Part shown: positions 55,350-64,000 of the stretch, in pieces
Layout: each line of letters begins with the position of its first letter
How positions within the stretch are numbered: position 1 is the first letter of the stretch
NCBI GenBank assembly: GCA_026874595.1
Contig: CM049320.1
Location: 34,258,214 to 34,322,213, forward strand
Reading direction: 5' to 3'
DNA length: 64,000 nt
Source: Sipunculus nudus
Taxonomy: Eukaryota; Annelida; Sipuncula; Golfingiida; Sipunculidae
Translations under genes and position numbers: made by a program
The notes under the pieces: model-generated
Database searches by the model: none
The model's input: the letters and a program-made list of their open reading frames with translations, nothing else
Told to the model about the DNA's origin: nothing

Positions 55350-55481
55350 TGTGGCAATATGCAGGACTGATGGATATTGATGCTGAAAGTGAACACCTGG
55401 TGGCATTAGTGACTTTGTGGACATGTTGCAAGCAGGAATTTTGCTCACACATAATGTGTACGTTTTATAAACAATTAAACA
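55350..55481 (+). repeat. 3' LTR of the deleted Gypsy element
   Basis: 132 bp, preceded by a purine tract GGCAGAGGA and followed by the CATTT duplication. Confidence 0.8.
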
Positions 55482-55486
55482 CATTT

Positions 55487-55930
55487 CCCCCTATGAAAGT
55501 TTACTCAGATCGTTTGATTACTCTCGGTAAGGTGTGGACTTTCTTTTTTGTTGCCGGTGACAGGACCTCCAGGGAATCCCCGTCGAATTGCATCATGGTC
55601 CTGTAGTGTAAAAATGATATCAGACGTCTTTATTTTTATCTCAAGACATTCTCTAATATTTGTAACTAAGCTTTTTTGGATCTTGTTTTATTTATTTTGT
55701 TCAAAAGATATTTGGAAGTTGTCAAAGCACGAAATCTGACGAGCGGCAAGTCCTTTGATTCCTCCATGACCCATGATTACCGCGAAAACACTTCGTTTCT
55801 GGGATGTTTGCCTTCCTAACAAACTCTTCAAGACAGCGTATCATTTCCTAAAGTATAAGCATTAGACCTAACTTATTACTGTGTCTTACCACATGTATGG
55901 CCTAAACTTTCACCGGGATATATATATATG

Positions 55931-55976
<46 letters not shown>

Positions 55977-56202
55977 GGTTATAGCTAGACAAATTTGAGT
56001 ACCGGCTAAATTTACGGATATGGTGGTGGAGTTGGTCACGGCGCGGAGTTCAGGGAGCCACTCTGTTTCGGAATATGTAAAAGCTTTGCACTGTTCTATA
56101 TGTGTTATAGGCATAACTATTTTTTTATGATTATTTTGGCTCTCGAATGATACCTTTTTTAAACATACATATGAGGTTCAAGTTTAATGCAGTTTGAGGT
56201 AA
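55487..56202. other. Non-coding DNA with (TA)n
   Basis: A TA tract lies at about 55919-55972. Small open frames have no recognisable motif. Confidence 0.55.
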
Positions 56203-56207
56203 TAAAT

Positions 56208-56316
56208 TGTATGTCGCGAGTTAGCTCCGCTTCCGTGTTCACGATTTTTCTTTTACACTCTAGTCTCGCATGGTCTCGCGAGAGCTACAGTGTGATGGCG
56301 GTTAATTAAAGTTCGT
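56208..56316 (+). repeat. 5' LTR, 3' part deleted
   Basis: It matches the first ~109 bases of the 3' LTR, then diverges at AAAGTTCGT, where the deletion joins LTR to gag-adjacent sequence. Confidence 0.8.
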
Positions 56317-56459
56317 GAGTAAAATTAACCGCCCAGATACATGTCATCCGGGAAGCTCTGTTTGAGCCGTATGGCAACCCCGCTTGGATCGCCTAAAGCT
56401 GGTAAAGATAGGCCAGGGGTGAGATGTTTGCCGCAGCATCCGGATGTACGGACCTTAAA

Positions 56460-57210
56460 CAAAAGAAACAGTTATTGCTGCATTGTGCAGGTCCCGATGT
56501 ACAGGATATATTCTTGAAGATCTTAACAAACATTTCACCTTTAAAACACAAGTTACAGTATACATTTATTTCGCCAAGAGAGGCAAAAAGAAGGTGAAAC
56601 AGTGCTGCAGTTTGCTACTAGACATCGTGCATTTGCAAAATATTGCCAAGATGATGCGGCATATATCATAATGACGAGATAATAGATAACTGCAGGTCAA
56701 ACATACTTCGCACAAAATTGCAAGCAACAAAGGATTAAACCCTTGACATTGCACTTGACCTCGCTCAGGCTATTGAAGCTTGTGATGAATGGAGACAACC
56801 GAGAACCAACAAGGTGTATGCAACAAACTCTCTGTTCCGTGGTCGACATCACCCTCGCCGTGGTGGATCTAACGTTACGCAAATATAACGCACACCCTCA
56901 CATTCTCTAGAAAATTCCAGTGCCACTGGAAGATCCAACAATGACTCTCGCCCTGTTACTCGCCAGTTTAAACGTACCACTGTCCCAAAAAGCAAATACG
57001 GCCGTTGTTGTTTTCGTCGTCACACTAGCAATGAATGCCGATGTTCCCGCGATGTGAAGTGTTTCCGTATTGGTAAAACAGGACACTTTGATTCCGTATG
57101 TCGTAGCAGTAAGCCTCAGCCACCTGATCGTAGTTATAAACCCGGGCTTGTGCAGAATGTACGGTTTGTTGACCGCCGAAGTGACACAGGTTCTGATTCA
57201 GATGGTTAGT
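56460..57210 (+). pseudogene. Gag with zinc knuckles, decayed
   Basis: The capsid part reads KKQLLLHCAGPDVQDIF, ISPLKHK, then in other frames EIIDNCRSNILRTKLQATKD and ALDLAQAIEACDEW, matching retrotransposon Gag capsids. The nucleocapsid part has CCFRRHTSNECRCSRDVKC and CFRIGKTGHFDSVC, where the second Cys of the last knuckle is lost. The frame is broken repeatedly. Confidence 0.72.
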
Positions 57211-57221
57211 ATTCATACGCA

Positions 57222-57473
57222 GTGAATGGCATGCACAAGTTTAATGCACATATTGAAGCTGTAAAGGTTAGCATGATAATAGATTCAGGTGCGTCATGTA
57301 ACCTTATCAACAGAGATATAGCCGATGATATTTGCAGAAATAGTATTTCTTTAAAGAAATGTGACCGTAAAATCCATCCTTATGGCTGCCAACCGCATTT
57401 GTACCGTGAATGTGCTGATCTCAAAATCACAGTGGGTGATAAATCAATGACCGAACTCTTTCTTGTGGTTTAA
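57222..57473 (+). pseudogene. Aspartic protease (DSGAS active site)
   Basis: An 83-codon open frame carries VSMIIDSGASCNLINRDIAD, the retropepsin active-site motif with the usual hydrophobic lead-in, and a GDKSMTELFLVV strand near its end. It stops before the rest of the domain. The domain would process Gag-Pol. Confidence 0.78.
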
Positions 57474-57699
57474 GGGGAATGCCGCCCCTACTCGGCTGCA
57501 GCACAGCTGAAGGGCTGCAGATATTAACAATGGAACAGCTAAATGCAGATTTCGCGTACAGCACGCCTGATAATCCACTGAGTGACCTGATTCTTCGATT
57601 TTCAGGTATTGATGAGGGTATTGGATGTCTCAAAACGTAGTAGGGGGGGGGGGGGCGGACTTCACATTGAACGCACCGTAACCCCTGTTGCTCGTAGGC

Positions 57700-58430
57700 A
57701 CAGCAGAATTCCGTTTCACATGGCGCAAAGGAATTAGGCAAACTACTCGCTGCCGACATTATCGAAAAAGTCAATTGACCACTGAGTGGGTATCCCGAAT
57801 TGCGACCTCACCGAAACCAAAATGTCCTAAGGAAATCCGTTTTTGCGTGGATATGAGAGACGCCAACAGAGCAATTTTAGGACCCGCCATGTCACTCCGA
57901 CAATTGAGGAGTTTGCAACTGAGCTCCATGGTGTCACTGTATTCAGTAAAATAGATCTTCGGTCAGGTTACCATCAGTTGATGCTGGGGCCGTCCAGTCG
58001 CTACATAACCACCTTTTCCACACATCTGGGTCTGTTTCAGTATAAGCGACCAAGTTTTTGGATGAATTCAGTTTCAGTGCCAAAAACAAACCATTCTAGA
58101 TGACGTCAGCGGTGCCAAAAATGTCAGTGATGACATAATCGTCTTTAGAAAGAACCGTGCAGAGCATGATCGTGCCCTGGAGAATACAATGAGAACTTTA
58201 CATGATCACGGTCTCACACGCAAAGCCAAGAAATGCGAAATCGCAGTTCCAAAACTAGAGTTCTTTTGATATGTATTCAGCTCAGAAGGCCTAGCACCTG
58301 ACCCCAGAAAGTATAGGCCTTGAAAGAGGCACCGAAACCCGAAATCAATCAGAGGTGAGATCATTCCTGGGTTAGGCGCAGTTCAGTGCCCGGTTCATCA
58401 ATTTTTTGCCAGTCTAACCGAGCAACTCCG
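57700..58430 (+). pseudogene. Reverse transcriptase, multiply frameshifted
   Basis: Motifs appear in alternating frames: WVSRIATSPKPKCPKEIRFC and VDMRDANRAI; then TIEEFATELHGVTVFSKIDL and RSGYHQLML; then NVSDDIIVF, where the second box normally reads Y/F-x-D-D, followed by TMRTLHDHGLTRKAKKCE. The order and spacing are those of Ty3/Gypsy polymerase. At least three frame changes occur. Confidence 0.8.
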
Positions 58431-58920
58431 ACAACTGACCAAGCAGCATGCTGAGTGGTCATGGGGTTCCACCGAGGAGGAAACATTCCAGGCCATACAG
58501 AACTCTCTTTCTGAACACTCAACCATAACATTCTTAGATAAAAAAAAAAAACCTTACATATCTTAGTTGACGCTAGCACAGTTGGCCTTGGTGCCATGCT
58601 TGTGAAAGACAAGGGGCCCATTGTCTATGCAAGCAAAGCGTTCAAGGACAGAACGCGAAGCCTTAGGCATCGTGTGGGCATGTGCACACTTTTACATCTA
58701 CATACAAGGAGCCCCAGTTCGCATAATTACTGATCACAAACCGCTGTTGAACATATGGAATAAAAACATTTCCTCCTCTTTGCTTAACCCGATGGGAACT
58801 GAGGTTACAGCCATATGATATAACCATTGTGCACAGAAAAGGGCGTGAAAATCCAGCGGACTTCATGTCGCGTCACCCAGTGCCAACCAGTGAGAACCAA
58901 CTAAAAGAGAGCCACTATGA
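58430..58920 (+). pseudogene. RNase H domain, frameshifted
   Basis: STEEETFQAIQNSLSEHSTI and ILVDASTVGLGAMLVKDKGP, then EREALGIVWACAHFYIYIQG and RIITDHKPLLNIW, identify the tether and RNase H regions, spread across frames. An A run near 58540 and another indel near 58640 cause the shifts. Confidence 0.78.
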
Positions 58921-58949
58921 ATCCTTGGCATAAAACTTTGTCAATTTCG

Positions 58950-60320
58950 TGCCCGATACTGCCGTACCGCGTGCTATGTCGCTACATGAATTTATTGCCG
59001 AAACCAACCGAAATCCGACACTGCAAGCAGTCATCCGCATTATCCGCTTCAACACATGGCATGAGTTGTCTGACTGTAGCAGTCACTCGGACATCGATCG
59101 TGATTCTCTCCTCAGCTTCAGAAACTGTGCTCAATCAGTTACCGTTAACGCCAGTGGCATTCGTATTGTGATACCTCTCAGCCTGCAGTCACGTGCTATA
59201 CAACTAGCGCATGATGGTCACCAAGGACTGGTAAAACAAAGGCCATAGTACGCAGCAAAGTTCCCTGGTATGGTCTCTTTGACTGAAGCTGCCATCAAAA
59301 AGTGCACTCCATGCAAAGCCAACACAAACAAAGCCAATTGTGAGCCTCCTGGATGTCCAAAATGCCCATGGCTCAAACTCAGCAAGGAGTTTTGTGGACC
59401 ATTATGGACAGGAGAGTATATAATAGTTCTGATCGATGAATATTCCAGGTATCCGATAGCAAAACCTGTCTGTTCCACCAGTGCGGAGGCTGTAATTCCT
59501 GTGGTTGACCGTGTCCTTTCCATGTTCGGCTATCCAGAGACAATAAAAACCGACAACGGCACTCCGATTACAAATGGAAGCAGTACTTTAAGGACAAAGG
59601 GGTGCCACTTCGTAAAAGTCCCCCGCTCCGGTCACAGGCCAATGTACAGGTTGAATCCTTCAATAAGCCCGTGATGAATTCGATCCGTGCTGCACGCATT
59701 CAAGTTCTTCCATGGAATAAAGAATTGGTGAACTTTCTTCAAATGTATCGCTGTACTCCTCACATCACAACCCAGTTCACCCCTTATCGACTCAAGTTGG
59801 CAGCGATTCCCGCACCAAACTCCCAGAACTCACCAAAGCCTCTGAGAATATAGATGATGCTGTTGTCCAAGACACTGATGACAATGCAAAAGCACGTATG
59901 AAATCGTATAGTGACAATGTTTACCGCTCTCATACTAGTCTTCAGAAAGGAGGTGTAGTGCTGTTGAAACAACCTTAACGTGACAAGCTTAGTACCCCGT
60001 ATAACCCAGAACCTATGGTTGTTACTGCTCAAAAGGGTTCTTTGATTACTGCCACTCGCACCGATGGATCACAAGTCACGATCAATTCTTCAGTGTTCCA
60101 TTTCTTACCCAGTACCACCGTAGATGTATTACCACTACCCAGCTCTGACTCTGAGCCACAATTCGCTTAAGAGCCTCTTCTCACGTCAAAGCAAGCAGAG
60201 TCCCCGGACAAACCTAAATGTGTCACAATGAATGAAGCTCCCATACAGAACCACTCACCTACGGCATGCCGTCCTAGACGCAATATTCGGCGCCCTCACC
60301 GACTAATTGAGGAAATGTAA
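58950..60320 (+). pseudogene. Integrase, frameshifted, first catalytic Asp replaced
   Basis: A spacer (FIAETNRNPTLQAVIRII) leads to the zinc domain with LAHDGHQGLVK and KKCTPCKANT. The core reads SKEFCGPLW where functional enzymes have Asp-Phe, so the first acidic residue is Glu here. TIKTDNGTP and, in another frame, NVQVESFNKPVMN supply the other two acidic residues. The C-terminal part (ARMKSYSDNVYRSH, PYNPEPMVVTAQKGSLITAT) is in a further frame and runs to EEM and a stop near 60320. The gene is inactive. Confidence 0.8.
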
Positions 60321-60570
60321 GCTAGCATGCTAATGCATAAGGTTTAAGCAGGAATTGGTAGGTAAGATTTTCTATAGACGTTTAGTGTACTGAGTAAAGA
60401 TAGGTCGATATATCTATATGCGCACCTGTTTTGAGGCAAAATATTGTTTTTCTTGCAGATGATTCCTGACATATCGAGATGATATGCAAATAAATTATAA
60501 TGACTTTATTTCACTTAATATTACATATTCTTTATACATCAAGTAAGTTTTATCCAAAGCGAAGGAGGGA

Positions 60571-60731
60571 TGTAATGTCGTGAGTTAGCTCCGCTTCCGT
60601 GTTCACGGTTATTGTTTACACTTGAGTTTCGCATGGTCTCGCGAGAGCTACAGTGTGATGGCGGTCAATTAAAGTTCGTTCAGTTTATGTGTTGCCGTTG
60701 TTTACATATTCTGACACTCCTGGGCACTACA
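60571..60731 (+). repeat. 3' LTR
   Basis: 161 bp, from TGTAATGTCGTGAG to GGGCACTACA, preceded by the purine tract GAAGGAGGGA and followed by TAAAT. Confidence 0.85.
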
Positions 60732-60736
60732 TAAAT

Positions 60737-61280
60737 AATCAAAGTTCGATTGCTGGCAGCTCTTCTTTGACGATTTTTATGATCATTTATGACGTTCGAT
60801 GGGTTGCAAATATTTGGATTGTGCCGGCCGACAGAAGTCCGTTCCGGCTACCTCCGACCGTTTTAAACATAGGCTTTTAAAATGGAAAGATGATGTAGAT
60901 TATATTTACGATAAATATTATCACAAAATTGCATTTCCTGTACCAACTAGGCAAATTTCTACAAACACCAACTCTAAAACGTATATAACTTTATCTTATT
61001 CAAACCTAAATAGCCTAATTACCTGTAGTTGGAATGGGGGAGGGGGGATGGGGGCACAGAATCTTACTTTATAAGACCAGACTGCAAGCATCGTCACAAA
61101 AAAAAGTCGATACAAATACTTCTCCGACATCAAGAATCATTCGGCTAGGTTGGATGACCGTGGAACAGAGATATCGCTATTTTAGGTGCCACCAAACATG
61201 ATGAATGTTTCATCTTGAAACAATTAGAATGTGAATATATAGTTTTCTTTTAAAGATCAGCTATCGGACTACATATAAAG
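60737..61280 (+). other. Unassigned interval with a 91-codon open frame (60799-61074)
   Basis: The frame reads MGCKYLDCAGRQKSVPATSD and KHRLLKWKDDVDYIYDKYYH, ending in a Gly-rich stretch from a G-rich tract. It might be part of the LINE remnant that follows, but I recognise no motif. Confidence 0.3.
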
Positions 61281-61725
61281 ATGTCATGCAAGGTGCCTTT
61301 TAATGGTGTCCATCGAGGGTTTATTTTTGGACCTCTCTTAAGTGTATTTTATATAACATATCTAAACGAAATAATAAATTATAAATTTGTTTACTTCGCT
61401 TTTGATACGTGCTTTCTGAATCAAGCGGAACACCCGGTCAGCGCCACAGAGTGCACAAAAAATGATCATACAACAATATATGGCGAAGAATTTATAGGAA
61501 CTCTCAAGAGCCATACTTAACTAAAATTCTATAGTTCCTCGATTTTCTGATAATTGTATCATGCGTAATGATAGAGCCACGATTAGGTCATAGCATCTTA
61601 CAAGGGCACGGCCCTCACTCAAGCAAGTGCGCTAACTGTCAGAAAATATAGAAAATACTGGACGTCCTTTTCTTCGAATGTCCCAAATATGAGATTCGAC
61701 GTTCCCGTTTTCTTAGGTTATAGCT
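61281..61725 (+). pseudogene. LINE (non-LTR) reverse transcriptase remnant
   Basis: An open frame (61281-61520) contains VPFNGVHRGFIFGPLLSVFY, a decayed form of the G-V-P-Q-G-S-x-L-G-P-L-L-F block, and KFVYFAFDTCF, corresponding to the F/Y-A-D-D-T box with one Asp lost. After a gap, 61580-61715 reads GHSILQGHGPHSSKCANCQK, then LDVLFFECPKYEIRRSRF, like the C-terminal Cys-cluster region of LINE ORF2 proteins. The two parts are closer together than in a full element, so an internal deletion is likely. Confidence 0.65.
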
Positions 61726-63753
61726 ATTATACCTTTAACCGGATTAACTGTGATATTAGGAATTAAACATAATTTGTACACAGAATAATATACAATGTAA
61801 CGAAGTTCAAAACTTCCTTTCATTTTCACACGGGGATTCTTTAAATACTACCAAAATCGTGGCTATGTAGGACGCTTATGTTATTGTTGATTTAGATACA
61901 TTCATCTGTGCACTATATTTGCATTTCGAACGATTCCTGCTTGATTATTTATTTATAAAATGAGATCAGCTTTCGATATAAAGATAACACTTGTTTCTAA
62001 AATCTAATCAACCGACAATGGCCTTAGGGTCTTTTAGAATTGCACCGACCCGTATTACGGGTTTAGGTCGCCGGTATGTATGGGAAATAAATTAATGGTT
62101 TGTTTATGTGACGTATAAATTAGTAGAGTTATCATTGTGAACAACCCTCACCATTGACTCTAACCTTTTGACCAAAAAAAAAAAATCTGTTGAAATCTTT
62201 CTAGAGAGATTTCAATTCAAATATGAAATTTCAATTGAACTAATTATAATTAGTTCTTACTGGAGGCATCACCATGAGACCTGGAACTTATAAACCAAGG
62301 TCAATTTTTGTGTGTTACACCTTGATCATATAATAAACCAACTTGGCAAAGAGCCAAAGTAGTTTGCAGCGCACCATCATGTGTACAGTATATTTGGAGA
62401 ATTCACTGGACTGTAGTTGAGAGAAGCTTCCAACAGACGGAAAATACACCCCAGACGGGCGCAAAGGCATGGCTATAGTTTACAGTTGAGATAATGCGTA
62501 CATATCCTAACATTTATAATGGATTGTTTCATTGACAATGTTCCTTTTAAATTAAGCTAAGACTCGACAAACGATTAATGTCATAATGAAACACTGAATC
62601 TTTGGATTGAGATAAATGTTCACTGTGTTGCACTGACAGTGACTGACCAGAATCCCTTTTATTATCAAAATACTGGAAAACTGGATTTTAATAAAGAAAA
62701 TGTATTATTAGCTATTTAGTTACCTCGACCCTAGGAGGATTGGGGGATTTAATTTGTAAACAAGACAGATTTGAACAACAGATACCGAGAGCCAGTTTAT
62801 AAAAATATACGGTTGTCATTGTTGTGGCCTAGAAATGTGCTTACAACATTTGATGCTGATAGCTCCTGCAGTTGCAGGGTAATTTAGCATTAGATTTAAT
62901 ATCATGTATGCAAACACCTGGAATCGTAGAATGTTGCGATTTGTAATATTTGGATATGCATGAAAATATTTTTTCAAGATAGGAAAGTAAAAATTTAAAA
63001 ATTTTCTGCCAAATTGACGAATAACCAGAAAATACCATTTTACCTCAAAGTCAGTAAGCAACCAGAGGTAGTGCCATCTTGAAGAAAAAATAACATTGCA
63101 ATGAAATGATTTCAATGCTTAACTTTTTTGTAATGATTGGTGTAGTGGTCCTTGAGATAAAAGGTACAATATTTTGCATCATTAATGGGAATATGTGAAA
63201 TCAGAATATTTTGCCAGCGGAAACATGTCTGAAAAAATTTATATTAAGTAAAGTATTAATCAAAATCCCCTAACATATAAATCAAAGGCCAAAGTGTGCT
63301 TATTTAGTGACTTATCTGAAGGAAAGTGAATAAAGACCATGTTAGAGAGGAGATAGTAGCTTTTCATATGTTTCGCCACCTGCAGGTTATAATCACAACA
63401 GCCATGGGCTGAGTATGACTGTAAATTTGATGAAAAAAGAAGCAGGGGTTTAGAGACATCTGGTGAAAGAAAGGGGTGGGACGGACGGACGGACATTGAC
63501 GGTGACTATATATAAATCATGAAGAGAAATGTATGTCTACGTCCATTGTGTATCTCTGTATTTATATATGAAATATTCTGAAAGTAATGATTTTAAATGA
63601 AATGGAGTCAATCAGTCGACTAATGAAAGGACACAGTTGATGAATAAATTTACCAGGTCTCCCAAATCTTCCTCTATCCCTACCTCGAATTTCAGTTTAG
63701 TAAACAAGTTTTTTTGTTTAAAACAATTCTTTATTGGATATATATATATATAA

Positions 63754-63784
<31 letters not shown>

Positions 63785-64000
63785 TAAATATATCACAACC
63801 ATAACAACACTTTTACATCTAATAACAAACAAACAATCACATACAATTTCACATACACAATATATTGGTTTCTATCTGCTTTTATATTTCCTCACTACAA
63901 AATTTAACATGATGAGTAGAAATACACAAACAACAATCGGGATAGATAACATTCCATCGCTTACATATTTAACTGATATTTATAAAAATCAGGGATCTGA
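61726..64000. other. Non-coding AT-rich DNA with microsatellites
   Basis: No gene is supported; minus-strand frames at 62816-63115 have no recognisable motif. A (GGAC)n run lies at 63480-63494 and (TA)n/(AAATAT)n at ~63738-63792. A local inverted repeat occurs around 62195-62240 (GAAATTTCAATT context). Confidence 0.5.

Larger units (their letters stand above)
53722..55481 (+). mobile_element. Internally deleted Ty3/Gypsy element with 5-bp target duplication CATTT
   Basis: Two diverged LTRs (53722-53874; 55350-55481) both start TGT(C/G)GCAATATGCAGGAC and end in AAACA or AAAACA. CATTT occurs immediately before (53717-53721) and after (55482-55486). A primer site and pieces of gag and reverse transcriptase/RNase H lie inside; protease, most of reverse transcriptase and integrase are deleted. 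LTR divergence shows an old insertion. Confidence 0.82.
56208..60731 (+). mobile_element. Decayed Ty3/Gypsy element, standard domain order, target duplication TAAAT
   Basis: A 5' LTR remnant (56208-56316) and a 3' LTR (60571-60731) share the GAGTTAGCTCCGCTTCCGTG and CTCGCGAGAGCTACAGTGTG segments. TAAAT lies directly outside both (56203-56207 and 60732-60736). Inside, gag, protease, reverse transcriptase, RNase H and integrase follow in normal Ty3/Gypsy order with many frameshifts and stops. The 3' half of the 5' LTR and the 5' part of gag are deleted. Confidence 0.87.

Overview
The window looks like gene-poor, repeat-dense, AT-rich nuclear DNA of a marine invertebrate, most likely a mollusc or other lophotrochozoan. 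Several signs point this way: BEL/Pao, CsRn1-like and Gmr1-like LTR retrotransposons, a Penelope-like GIY-YIG fragment, dispersed repeats of the GAGCTATAGCGATCAC / GTCCGTCCG type that I recall from mollusc genomes, long (TA)n tracts and G/C homopolymers. I found no intact host protein gene, no rRNA, no convincing tRNA and no CRISPR array. The taxonomic call is an inference.

Layout. 112-4296: minus-strand Gmr1-like Ty3/Gypsy relic, with integrase before reverse transcriptase, flanked on both sides by the same dispersed repeat. 4.3-8.7 kb: non-coding. 8718-11423: a 172-bp module followed by a palindrome-rich satellite of about 112 bp per monomer. 11523-13312 and 13360-15102: two non-autonomous DNA transposons. 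16572-24782: a nearly intact, very young BEL/Pao element, with LTRs differing at two bases plus one 1-nt indel, whose single gag-pol frame is cut by two in-frame stops. 25650-26865: 3' part of a Penelope-like element bracketed by a perfect 124-bp inverted repeat. 28.6-36.6 kb: dispersed repeats and non-coding DNA. 36720-38098: a 180-bp satellite ending in a second copy of the 172-bp module. 38566-41740: a dispersed element carrying eight units of about 289 bp packed with AGGTCA half-sites. 42154-43803: CsRn1-like LTR, primer site and gag fragment.

44.1-48.9 kb is the most unusual part: a visibly G+C-richer block of short, damaged, closely packed genes on both strands. Each plus-strand gene and one minus-strand gene has a TATA box 44-60 bp before its ATG. 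CCAAT boxes are frequent, a minus-strand gene is duplicated, and two genes are followed by histone-mRNA-like stem-loops. It resembles a decayed DNA-virus-like or multigene selfish insertion rather than any retrotransposon. I could not assign it to a family.

49-64 kb: non-coding DNA, a 42-bp minisatellite, a reversed dispersed repeat, two decayed Ty3/Gypsy elements (53722-55481 with duplication CATTT; 56208-60731 with duplication TAAAT), and a LINE reverse-transcriptase remnant near 61.3 kb. Nothing here works as a host pathway. The parts that cooperate do so within single mobile elements.
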